Both the position numbers and the translations under genes were made by a program. A stretch of DNA of 64,000 bases. Source: Verpa conica. Taxonomy: Eukaryota > Ascomycota > Pezizomycetes > Pezizales > Morchellaceae. Numbering within the stretch: position 1 is the first letter of the stretch; each line of letters opens with the position of its first letter. Of this stretch, positions 12,337 through 23,497 are shown in pieces. The notes beneath the pieces were generated by a model that saw only the letters and a program-made list of their open reading frames with translations, was not told the DNA's origin and searched no databases. The stretch is taken from positions 2,170,001 through 2,234,000 of the forward strand of contig JAUFSD010000003.1 in assembly GCA_033030425.1 (NCBI GenBank), read 5' to 3'.

Positions 12337-13780
12337 TTATTTCCGAGAATCTTTTGCTATCAGTTCATAAAGTGTATTCCCGGTAGTTTCGCGCATTTTT
12401 TCTGAGTATTCAAGCTTAGCAGCTTTTTGAACTTTCTCATGCTGAATTTGCATCTGTCTGTTGTATTCCTCAAGCTGATATTTCTCTGGAAAGCTAATAC
12501 TGTAAAGGCGGTGCACATATTCCACTTTAGGATTACAGAGGGGATCTGGCGGGAATTTCTATAACATTCTTAGTTAGGCTATAGAACCAAAAACGCTGGG
12601 GCCGACTCCCTGCTTATACATACCGCTTCGAGCTGGAAAGCCCCAATTCTTCCAATGTCTCGAATATGCGGCCCAACACATAGATCAATAAATGGGCCAC
12701 ATCTATACACCGTAGCGCGGCCGCCATCAGGAATTTTTGAGATTTGGTGTAGTTTATACTTGCTATAGCTGAACATATGCACTAGATCGTATTTTTCCAC
12801 AACAAGGCGCTCGAACTTTTGTCCCTCTGAGATTATAATCTCTATGGTATCCTGGAGAGAATGTATGTCATCTTTGGTGATACTAAAGCTACTTCCATTG
12901 CTGTTATGTTGGCCCATTTTATAGAAGAAAAAATCATCATCTTTGGTGGTGCTGAGGCTGACTAGACAATCGAATTTGAGCTCTGCGGCTTGGCCAAGGA
13001 CATGCGCTGAGGAATGACGAAACACCTTTCTCCCTGAAGATAAAAAAAAAATTATCGATAAAGCACTTACTTTTATTAGCGGTATCAAAATGTTGAGACT
13101 TACCTTCAGGGGTATAGAAATCCAGAAACTCCAGAGTGCAAGACTTCTCCAAGGGCCTATTAAGATCCCAAAGCTCGTCGTTCACTCTCGCAACGATAGT
13201 TTTTTCCAAAAGTGCTTCGCCGCCAAGATAGCGCGCGATATGAACTGGCGTTGTCTCCCAGGAGACTTCGGCAATTGAGCGGTTGTATTCTGGTATGTTG
13301 ACGCAAATATACTCGTTTTGCATACCTATGGAGGAGTAAGTATTAGTAGGGGAGGGATCTTGGAATATGGTAGTATTGGAGCGCATACAGGCAACATCTT
13401 CATCATACTCCATCTTGAGTATTGTGAAAAGCTTGAGTCTTTGAGCAATATATGCTGGAGGCTTAGCGGCAGGTTTGAGCTACAAAAAATCTTTAGTTAG
13501 AATGACATCAAAAATTGTTACGCTATATGTAGTAGATCTAGCATTAGCATGTAGTTTGCATGCGAAGGAAGCGTTTAGCTAAAGTATCTCTCCGCAAAAA
13601 CTATATGCTAATGCCATACATTACCAGGTAGTAAGGGGTAGTCACTTTTAAGATGGCACCTGTAGTAGAAGTAGCCTGGCTAGTCTCGCTGGTATTGGAT
13701 CCTAAATCAACGGAACAAGATAGACACCCTTCATTGTCGGTGATAGAAACTTTGTTGACAAGTTCCTCAACTTTCTCCAT
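12337..13780 (-). CDS. ThrRS-like protein: TGS plus editing domain, no aminoacylation core
   Basis: Four exons on the minus strand (13780-13625, 13479-13104, 13033-12624, 12558-12337) keep one frame and give 387 residues. After a unique N terminus of about 52 residues come the ThrRS start (KPPAYIAQRLKLF), the TGS domain (SWETTPVHIARYL, NDELWDLNRPLEKSC), and the second additional (editing) domain. The editing domain keeps the metal-type residues of ThrRS deacylases, HSSAH and DLCVGPH, plus FERLVVEK and VYRCGP. The frame ends soon after RLYSISFPEKYQLEEY, where full ThrRS would enter its catalytic core. Motifs 1-3 and the anticodon-binding domain are absent. The intact frames and consensus splice sites argue against simple decay. 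It could be a freestanding trans-editing factor clearing Ser-tRNA(Thr), a regulator, or a young pseudogene. Confidence 0.8.
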
Positions 13781-14450
13781 AGTTTTTTTTGGTGATATTT
13801 GAGGTGGGGTGATGGTGTTGTGTTAAAGGAAGTCTGTGGACCTCTCGTCACCCCACTAGATTAAATCCGAGTGATAATTTGTGATTATGAAAAGAGACAA
13901 AATATTACAATTCTGTTCAGCTTTCTTATCTTGCTTGCAGAAAGTTATCTAGTAACTTTGATTTTGGTATAATACATTGCTATTGGTACACAGAGTACTA
14001 AAGCTTTAATAAGAGAATATAAAACAGTACAAAGAAGAACTACGGTGTTGAACTGGCCCAGGCCAAAGTTAACCAAAGTAAAATCATAAAGATCCCATGG
14101 CCTAAGAAATACCATCAAAATAAAAATCCACCAACGATCCACACACGTTGGGCTAAGAAAAAACCCATAAAAACACGAATCTATCTCGTCGCTGAGGAAA
14201 GTAGTATATACTCTACCCCCATAGCTGAGAACGGGGTAGCTCCTAGGGGGAAGGAGGAAAAGAAGGAGGAAAAGCGGTAGTAGTAGAAAATAAGCAATTA
14301 ATCCGCGTCATAGACCTCAACCCAGTGCTATACTTTACAAGTCATTTGAAAGTCCGTTCCAAAATAAGGATGCAAGGGAACTCTTCAGTCACACCAAAAA
14401 CATCCTCATACAATCAACAATCATCACATTACATCGGTTCCTGCCTGCTA
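13781..14450. other. intergenic upstream of ThrRS-like gene
   Basis: An AT-rich 670 bp between the 3' end of KCH1 and the ATG of the ThrRS-like gene. It must hold the latter's promoter. I see no clear element. Confidence 0.5.
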
Positions 14451-16911
14451 TTATATGCCTCTTCTGCTAAAGTCCTCCGGTCTTGTAGTAGCACTTCTTG
14501 TTGGTGGTTGAATTTTCCCGTATTCAGCAGGCCCCCTCATGCCTAAATCCGGCCTTGCAGTAGCACTTCTCTCCGGCTGCTGAATAGATCTCACTGGTGG
14601 AGTTGTAGTACTTCGTACTTGTATCGGATCTTCTCTACCCTGAAAGTAATTTTTTGGGAGTTCATCAAAGTCCTGGTCGGAAGTATTAGCGGTAGCGGAT
14701 GCTGGAGTGTAGGTTGGTCTTTTATATCCGGCTGTTGGGCTTGGGGTTTGAGTGTTTAACCGAGGCAACTGAGAGCGTGATTGCTCTTGTTGCTGATAAA
14801 CTTGTTCTTGCTGCTGTTGCTGGCGTGACGGGAAATATTCGTATGCATACGGTTGCGGGTCTTGGGTTATTTGTAGTGGGTTTTGTTGTCTTGGAGGGGT
14901 CTGTTGGCGTGGCGGATAGTAATCTTCTGGTGACTGTACTTGCTCTATAGGTGATTCACTATAGTATTGCTGTTGTTGTGGATCCCTAGGTCCAACTGCA
15001 ATAGGGAACCTATTCTGTGCTGACTGTTGCAGCTGCTCCCGGGTTCTCACTGCAATTGGGAACCTCCCTTGAGCTGGTCCATAACCTGATCTCCCTGATC
15101 CCGACCTACTTGGCAGTGGCCTTTGTGGATATTGGCCATTCTGCCCCTGGTACTGCCCTTGTCCAGACATGGGCGACATATCGGCGTATCTATCTTGTGA
15201 CTGCTGCCTTCCTAATCTATCCGCAACGAATGGACCTCTTCCATTCTGCGGAGGCGGTGAATACAGATCCTGCATTTGATACCCTGGTACATCTCTCTGG
15301 GCTGGAGTTCTCCTCCCATCACTCCTACCGCTATTACTACCTGTATATGCTGGCGCAGGGGTTCTGCGACCTTCGCTTCTTCCACTAATACTGCCCGCGT
15401 ATCCATACGCAGAAGGAGCAGGCATAGGTGGGGGAGAACCCCATTGCCGCTGCTGTCTTTCATACCCCATGCTTTCTTCGCTCTCTCTTCGAAGCCCTTC
15501 CCCGCCATATCCCATACTAGCTTGTGCTGAAACTAATGGAAGAGACGATTCATAGGACGAACCAGACATTATTTTTTGGCTTCTACCTATCGGTGGGCGG
15601 CCGGAACTAGTGATAGAGCTCGCAGTCTGTATACGTTGTAGCGGTCTTGGTGTTTCTCTTCTACTCTCCATATCTGCAATAGTCGATAGTATCGGTTGTC
15701 GGGGGAGTTGCTGCATTCTCGTGTTCGTGGGGGTGTTTGAAGCTGAAGCACTTGCCATTGACGATGCATACGATGGTTTCTCCATGAGTGCCGCAGCTGG
15801 AATCGTCGGTGCGCGTAATATTCCAGCTTGAGATTTCTCCTTGTTGTCCTTCTGAATGCCTTTCTTGTGGTTGTCAAGAACAATTTCACCCATCCGCTTG
15901 TCAATACGGTCTTTGCAATATTTTCGGAGTGGTTCACCATTCATCACATGCCAGAGAAATGTAATGAAGAGGATACACGCGAGGAGAAGCTGTAGAATAG
16001 CAAAGATCCAGAGAACAGTCGTGAATGTCATGGAACATAGGACGAGTACTTGAATCTTATTCTCGCTATAGAGATGTTCGATATTTTCGAAGAACTTGGA
16101 GATTGCCGAGAGAGCTTCGATTTCTTTCTCAGGAAGGAGATCGGCAGATACAACGGAGGCGAGGGTGAATGCATTGATAATAACTCGGGGGCCTTCAGCA
16201 AAAACAACTCGTACCCAACCTACAATATGTGGTTAGTATGGGCAATTATACTGGGAGAAAATCCTACAAACCTTTGAAGGAGAAATAGGTGAACAGAGCA
16301 ACATAGTCTGTCTTTCCTCTCTGCTCCGTTAATCGAGCAAATACCAAGAATCTTCTCCAGCCAGAATCATCTTTGCCCTTTCCACCCCAGACACTGTTCC
16401 AACGTAACGCAATGACATTCATGTAGGCATCTGCTACACCACCTTTTTGGATGACCTTAAGGGCGAACACCCAGTCATACACGATGAGAATATAAGAAAT
16501 AAGAATACAGATAGCAAACACAATTCTCGCTGTCTCAAAAGGAATGACAGGCTGAATTTGACTAGACCATCGGTTGAATACAAGGAGAGTAATGGCCGTG
16601 TAACTGTCGGATAGCTTGTTAGGATAATAATAAATAATCGAGGAAGTAAATAGACCTACGTATCAGCAACCACACCTGCAAGTGCGATCAATATGCTCAG
16701 ATAGATCCAGATGTAGGCTGTGACGTTGACAAATGACTTATCTTGGAAATCGCTGAGGTTCTATCAGATTTATTGTGGTTAGCTCGGTTGCCTAATGTGC
16801 GTGTTTCACACGCAACCCACTGCGCAAAGGAAATGGTGAACATACAATGTATTCAAACTTATGTTCTGGCGCCAATTCATTTTTCCTTCTGTATCTAGAA
16901 AATAACCCCAT
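14451..16911 (-). CDS. KCH1/PRM6-family potassium channel-like membrane protein
   Basis: Four exons (16911-16846, 16760-16660, 16603-16272, 16219-14451) give 755 residues. Introns are 85, 56 and 52 bp. The conserved N-terminal third has an MGLF start, hydrophobic segments at about 38-58, 83-105, 165-185 and 233-257, and family blocks such as FNRWSSQIQPVIPFET, YDWVFALK and SFKGWVRVVFAEGPR. Yeast Kch1/Prm6 mediate low-affinity K+ influx needed for Ca2+ signalling in response to pheromone. After residue 300 there is a long cytosolic tail rich in Gln, Pro, Ser and Arg. It holds internal repeats (two RFPIAV blocks, two SGRSxGRRTPA blocks) and is typical of filamentous-fungal members. The membrane core makes the family call firm. 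Confidence 0.88.
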
Positions 16912-18121
16912 CGCTTAAAATCCAACAAAAGAAAGCAACAATAGAAAAAAATGTTAAAGGATCGTATGTAGTCGAAGTCCCCAGCAGGCCACCTGTGCCC
17001 GAGTGTATTTTTCGAAAATTGCCAGATCCAGCCGGCTTATTCTTGTGTAGTCGTGAGTTCTGCGCCTGGCAGGTATCGTGGCGGCGTCGAAGAAAAGAAA
17101 AGAGAGAAAGGAGTGGTTGCGGAGCCCTTTTTGCAGGAATCCGCTAGGCGTATTTTTGGGGCTTAGAGCTTCGCGCGCATCTGGGTGCATGTAGCTGTTG
17201 TGGTTTCAAGACCCGCTGAAGGAGAAAACGAGAGGGTGACGACTCGCGGGGGAGATGCGCGGATGCGAGGACGATAATAGCACAGGCGACAAAGCCAGCT
17301 GGGCAAGGAAGCGACGGCAAGTGGAATGAGGTATTGAGGGGATAGGCTGGAGAGCTGGAAGTTGCTCTGGGATATACATTTGTTGATCAAACAGCAGTGT
17401 GCTTCACCTTCCTACCACGATATTGGCGGGGACTATTGATATTGAACGGTAATTTACAGAGAGGGAGGGGGATGGAGCCTCTCTATTTAGATTATTCCCC
17501 GGTTGATTGGGCCACAAGAAATTTCACCGGGGATTAGCCCTCACTGAGTATGGAATTTAAAGCCTGGGAAGCTCGCTTCAAGGCTGCCAAACCATCGTGG
17601 AAAATAAGGCATAACTAGATCTTGGTATTCGAGGGGAGAAAAGACAATCTGAAGCAAAGCAGAAGCACGCCGCAGAGATCTCGACATTTCCTCGTCGCAC
17701 GGCCTATCGCGAATGCTCGGTACCTTGCAGCCGGTTGATTCAGATTGATTGGCGACAAATCTCGTTTGGGGGCGATACTCTACCAGGGAGACGTAGCCTC
17801 TCCAGCGGTTATTGGGACACCCCTGACCCCCGTCGTTGCATGCTTAACTTAAGCATGTGGCTATCTATATGGTGCCACGTTCGGTGGCTCGCTCGGTGGC
17901 TCGGTGACTCCCGGTGTGTGGCTCATGCGATGATTACGCTAGATCATGCTAAGCATCGTGGCCGTTGTCAACCGACGATAGGCGAGCTGAAATCCGGGGA
18001 AAGGTCACGAACTCAAATCCCACAGTTTCTGGAGCCGCAACCTCAACTCTTGCCATCCTTTAAACTCATCAATTACATCGTTATACTCCTATAATACTCA
18101 TAGTTTTTCTTGTAACTCATC
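16912..18121. other. bidirectional intergenic, KCH1 / E1-beta
   Basis: A 1.2-kb divergent spacer serving KCH1 (leftward) and the E1-beta gene (rightward). The 60-120 codon ORFs have no family signal. No RNA gene is seen. Confidence 0.6.
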
Positions 18122-19437
18122 ATGAAGAGATCAATAGTTCCTTTAAGATTTCTACGCCCCACATTTAGAGCCACAGCTTCGTTTTCTACCTCGTCTAGAC
18201 GCAGTCATGCTACGGGTAACTCCGAGAAGCGGAAGCTGAATATCCCAATAGACTTTTCTGCATCTTCTTAGTACGAGCTTTAAATTCTCTCTTCTATTCC
18301 TGTACTAATAATACACTAGTCTTGCCCATAACTCGCAATCTGTCTTCTCCAACCCCGAGCTCCCATCTACCCTAAGTTCATCCTCAAAAACAAAACGAAT
18401 GAACCTATTCCAAGCGGTCAATGATGCTCTTGCAACGATTTTAGAAACAGATGAAAAGGCCTGTATATTTGGTGAAGATGTTGCATTTGGTGGGGTCTTC
18501 AGATGCACAATGGGTTTGTCCGAGCGGTTTGGGAGCGAGAGGGTTTTTAACATGCCTTTGACTGAGCAAGGAATTGTTGGTTTTGGTATTGGTATGGCTA
18601 CACAGGGTCATACTGCCCTCCCAGAGATTCAGTTTGCGGACTATCTCTTCCCTAGCTTCGACCAGCTACACAATGAGGCTTCTAAGCTACGATACCGTAG
18701 TGGTTCCGCTGAGTCGTTTAATAGTGGCCACTTTGTTGTTCGTATGCCCACTGGTGCAGTTGGACATGGTGCACTTTATCATTCCCAGTCACCAGAAGGC
18801 TTCTTCTTGGGCACACAGGGGCTTAAAGTAGTGATCCCACGTAGTCCTGTCCAAGCCAAAGGACTCCTAATCGCAGCCGCTCGTGGCCCTGATCCAGTAG
18901 TTTTCATGGAGCCAAAGATCCTTTATCGTGCTGCCGTTGAGGAGGTTCCAGTCGGCGAGTACGAGCTTCCAATTGGTAAAGCAGAAATTGTTCAGAAGGG
19001 GGAGGATGTCACGCTTGTTTCATGGGGAACCATGATGTACGTCTGCGAGCTTGCCGCGAAGGCCGCAAAGGAGAGGCTGGGAATCAACGTTGAAGTTATT
19101 GATTTGAGGACTATCAGACCATGGGATAAGAAGACGGTTAAGGATAGCGTTGATAAGACGGGTAGGTGTATTGTTGTCCACGAGGCGAGTAGGACTGGGG
19201 GTGTGGGGGAGAGTGTGGCGGGAGAGATACAAGAGAGAAGCTTTTTGAGATTGGAAGCGCCAGTCCAAAGGGTTACAGGCTGGGACGTGCATATGCCATT
19301 GGCTTTTGAAAGTTTCATGATTCCTGATGTCGCAAGTAAGATTTCTCTCCCCTGCTATAAAGTACTCTAAGGAAACTATCTAAACTAACGATTTAAAAGG
19401 GGTCTTTGATCGTATCAAAAAGACAATGGAGTATTAG
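18122..19437 (+). CDS. BCKDHB homolog: branched-chain 2-oxoacid dehydrogenase E1 beta subunit
   Basis: Three exons (18122-18270, 18320-19335, 19400-19437) encode 400 residues. The protein is the thiamine-diphosphate-dependent E1-beta of the mitochondrial complex that oxidatively decarboxylates the keto acids of Leu, Ile and Val. The N terminus (MKRSIVPLRFLRPTFRA...) is Arg/Ser-rich without acids, as in a matrix-targeting peptide. Diagnostic blocks are KRMNLFQAVNDAL, FGEDVAFGGVFR, PLTEQGIVGFGIG, MPTGAVGHGALYHSQSPE and EASRTGGVGESVA. Splicing exon 3 gives the expected end RVFDRIKKTMEY. The last intron uses an AAAG acceptor. Pyruvate dehydrogenase E1-beta is excluded by the VFRCTMGL and YHSQSPE signatures. 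Confidence 0.95.
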
Positions 19438-20962
19438 GTATTGCTAGATTATGTATTGGTGAGCGAATTGCACTGGAATATATGAGCGATGTTTGTTACG
19501 AATTACAGTTTGTTTTGCATAGCCTGGTTATTAACGTGCATTGGAGTCTCACCTCACCCCCCCCCCCCCCCCAATTATCCATTTGAACTTGTGGTATCCA
19601 TACTCTTATTTTTCTTAGATACATGTATCTTTTATAGTTGATTTTATTAGGGTTTTATGGAGAGCGCAAAAGTATTTAATTAACGAGTGACAAGGTATGA
19701 TTGTATAACTTGTGACCGGTGGTCCTGTCAAGGTATACGAGTAACTTAGGTACCAATGTACTAAGGTACTGAGTCAACACTGAACCTTTGTTGAAGTAGT
19801 AATACTGCAAGCGCCCCCACTCCAGGCCGCTAATAATGCTATGTAGCCAATTTCCGTAATAGCTATAAATTTCAGTGCGGTTCACTAAGTCGCTAGGTGG
19901 CCTGTATCAGTGACTAGTCTACGATAGAAGCTTTTGGAGATTCATAGTGTATATTAAGCTAGTACCATTAAGAGCTAAAGGTCGCACTTTTTGGCTTAGA
20001 GCCTATTGTAGATACTGTTAGTCATTAGGTGCGAAGTCTACTCACCAAAGGGCCCCGGTATACCTGAACACATCTCATATGCTATTGGCCAGGGATAAAT
20101 ATTCTGTTCTGGGTTTATCCCTGGCCCAAAAAGCCTACCCTAGTATATCAGGTTAATTTTAATGAGATTTAGTAAGATTTTAGTGGTTAATGGCTAGAGC
20201 ACTAGTTTTAGGCCTTTTAAGACAAGGGGATATTATCTAACCCCTTAAAACTTAATTTATCGTTATTACCCTTAGGATAAGAGAAGCTGAAGCTAACTTA
20301 CCATTTGACCGTTGGCTATATAGCTTGTTGGGTTGATAGCACTCTGGTCTTATTTATTTTTGCGAGTTTGCTCTAAACACATTTCTTTATATGAGAATAA
20401 TATTTTTTCTTGGAAGTACTTTTTCACGACATGATTTCCTAAAAAGAATATATCTATTTGCGTGGGATTTCTGTGAGGGAAAATCTAACTGGCGTCTGAG
20501 ATGCCCAATACCTTGAGAATTTAACACGATAAATAGGAAAACACATAACCCACGAAAACTGTGGGACTATTACTTGTGTTATAACCCTCTAGCCTAGTAT
20601 ATGCGGGGTAGTATTTCTGGGGGTATAGAGTTTGTTATTGTGTTAGACCTAATTAGAATAGGGATTTAAGTAAGGGAATAAGTGGGAGTCGAGGGTAGGG
20701 AAAGAATGATGCAAAAAATTGCTAAAAACCTTTATATATTATTTTTGAAGTTGTTAATAATTAAACCTGCGATTACATTGGAGGTTAGTATCAAATACCC
20801 TAAAATGGTAGATGCCTTGGGCACCGCCCAAACTAGGGGAAACATTGTATGAAAGGGCCCTTAATAGTGATAACTTAACATAGAAAACAATAAAAATATG
20901 CCCCCCACCACGGTAGACTAACTTGTAGGTGAGTAGATCAAAGGGAAAAAAGTGAATTATGT
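19438..20962. other. AT-rich gene-free region
   Basis: No coding signal. It contains a 16-C homopolymer at 19557-19572, just after the E1-beta gene, and a small inverted repeat (20087-20126). Composition and ORF scarcity suggest degraded repeats. Confidence 0.6.
20087..20126. repeat. inverted repeat, 13-bp perfect arms
   Basis: GGCCAGGGATAAA (20087-20099) and its exact reverse complement (20114-20126) flank 14 bp. The arms contain TATCCCTGG. It may be the core of a small decayed element. It is not next to any gene end. Confidence 0.8.
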
Positions 20963-21043
20963 CGACATCGGCAGGATTTGAACCTACGCGGGCGAACCCA
21001 ACAGATTTCTAATCTGTCGCCTTAACCACTCGGCCACGATGTC
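20963..21043 (-). tRNA. tRNA-Ser (anticodon AGA)
   Basis: Read on the minus strand, the acceptor GACATCG pairs with CGATGTC. The anticodon stem ACAGA/TCTGT surrounds TTAGAAA (anticodon AGA). A long variable arm with GGG-TTCG-CCC marks a class II serine tRNA. The T arm is GTAGG-TTCAAAT-CCTGC. It is 81 nt without an intron, isolated in AT-rich DNA. Confidence 0.95.
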
Positions 21044-23497
21044 ATATGATGTGCAACTAAAGAAATTTCAAATTTGTTTTTGTTTACTGAAGTAAAAGGT
21101 GCTGAATCGATTGTCCAATAGGGATAGAGAGAGCTATCGATATATGCTCCAAAAGAGAGAACCCTAAACCCTTATATAGGATGCTTTGCCTGGATCCTCA
21201 AACATATCAAATAGAGAAACACGTGACTCATATATGAAACCCCTCATCGGCTATCCTTATTAGGAAGCATCTACAACATTTACAAGAGCATAGGGAGTGG
21301 GTGATGAACTGTGATGTAGTCCTAAGTATCAAAACCATGCGGTATATAACTTCTAAAGTAGACTAAGCAGGCCTAGAAATACCAGGGCTACCGAGGAGTA
21401 ACTTCAGGAAACTTTATGGTGCACTTCTTTTACGGCAAGAAGACTTACAAGTTCACTACATGTATGATACCAACAAGCACACAAAAGACCCAGCCCTCAA
21501 ATATGGCCGATATCAATGGTCACCACCCCCATTATGTATTATTTCATACTCTCCTACAAATTCTTCTAAGATATAGAATCTTTAGTATAAGATAACAAGG
21601 GAACTGTCCGTAAGTTATAAAATAATAATTATAGTAAAAAGATCTGCTATAAGATTTATCAATAAAATCTAGGGGTTTGAATTTTAGCCAGCACCTTATC
21701 AATATATCTTCGGAAGTGTTTTGTGTCAATTCTTTCAAGTCAGATTTATCAGGTTTGAGTATAACTATACTTCTACCATCTATAAACGGAGAAAATAACT
21801 AGAGTATTAATAGAGTGGAAGTACGGGATTAGCTAAGGGCCTTGACAAGCTATTCTACATCTCAATTTATTTGAGATCTCACTACTACCGGGGTTACGAT
21901 GGTTTAAACATCTTTGTCGCGAAGGTCGGCCATCGGGAACTTTATTAAAGTAAATTTTTATAGAAATAGGCTAATGAGCACTTAGTGCTACCGTATGAAT
22001 TATGATAAGTGGTTGGTCACACAAGACGTTGGAGTTGCCTTCTCAGGTAATGTAGCCTCAAAATTCTACTTGTTTTCTTACCGGGTTGCTAGAGAAGGGA
22101 ATTTTGGACGTCATGTGTGACCGACCGCTTATCACAGTCCATACGATATCCTGAAACCAAGTGTAGACATGATGTTCTTATAGATCTATATAGAAATATA
22201 GACTAGGGAATCCCTGGCTACCACGGCACCTAAAAGGGACCAACAAATCCCTTAAGATGGCACTATAAAATATCGAAATTTTATAGTCCGTGTATCTTAC
22301 TGGGTATAGATATCTGTTTATAGTTTCTGAAGAAGTCCTAGTAGAGCTCTTGTCTAGAATGCGCTGTATACCTGGTAACTATTTGGTCCTTGGCACCCCC
22401 CTACACCGCTGCATAATATATTTCACCTCCCCTTCTCAAAAGTTTCTCGGCCTAAAGCCTAGTCGCGTCTGAAGAGGAGAGGTATCTGAAATAGAGATAC
22501 TGAGAATATGCGAGTATCACCTGATACTTAGGCGAGTTACCTGGCCTAGGTCTGGTCGGGAACCTACACCTACGTGTATATGTAGCCATAGTGTCGTATG
22601 AGAACTTGCTCTATAAAGTAACTTAAAAACCTGATTTACGTATATTTAGTAAATGTGTATTCCACCTGAGCCAATATTAGCAGTCGGCTTTAAATAAAAA
22701 AGCCTCGAATTGAGTCCGCGGCAGTGTAGGCGCAGAGTTACCGTTGAGTGATGACCTATGACACAAAGTGTAACGAAGGCTTGGCGTTTATATAATTTGC
22801 CACACGTAATTACAAACACCCTCTGGGTACTGTGGAGCACGCTAGCGCTTAGCGCTTAGCTGATAGATAGATAGCTAGATTTCCTGTAATCTCTTACACA
22901 ATGCAACATCATCGGTTACACCTAGTTTCTAGCACACGAACAGAAACGAGCCACAGTACCTGAGCGAGTGCAAAAAAAACTGATTTCACTTCAGGATCCC
23001 CTCTGCTGATATACCTAATAATATTCCTAATCTGATAGGCCTGTTTGGCCCCCTCCTACAGCACAGTCATGGGTACTGGATTAGAAGCCGGTACATATTT
23101 TCCCCTGTCCATATTACGCGACACCTTAGGTTCAAAATGCAGGCTAGGTTCCGCATGATAACGGCTGCAGTCACGGAGGTAGTGCTTTTCCTGGGTTATT
23201 CTCCGGAGCCCCTCTATGTTTCAGGAGTCCTGGTGTGCCGATCGTTTTTTCCCTTGCGAAGGACGTGGTGGAATAAAGTGCGGAAACCAACAGTTCAGCT
23301 CTGTGGCACATGACCAATCATACAAGCTTAGGATCGGTACATAGATACTGGTACCTGCTTTGGCACGGAATGAGAACTTAGTTGAAATACTATATCATTT
23401 TAGCCTCTATAATTGAAGCTTCATTAACTTAAAGGCATCAACATCTACATGCATTAACCGCTCTACAGCTGGTAAAATAAAATAAAAGAAAAAGCGC
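21044..23497. other. AT-rich gene-free region
   Basis: No supported gene. It holds a foldback repeat (21990-22147), a short palindrome around 22262-22285, and a simple TAGCGCT/GATA repeat near 22845-22878. The rest looks like decayed intergenic DNA. Confidence 0.6.
21990..22147. repeat. imperfect foldback (MITE-like) element
   Basis: The stretch 21992-22035 matches the reverse complement of 22102-22145 over more than 40 bp (CGTATG..GATAAG.GGT.GGTCACACA.GACGT). Most mismatches are transitions (A/G, T/C). Inside, CTTCTC...GGTAA and TTACC...GAGAAG continue the fold, so almost the whole 158 bp can form a hairpin. I found no clear target-site duplication. Confidence 0.65.
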
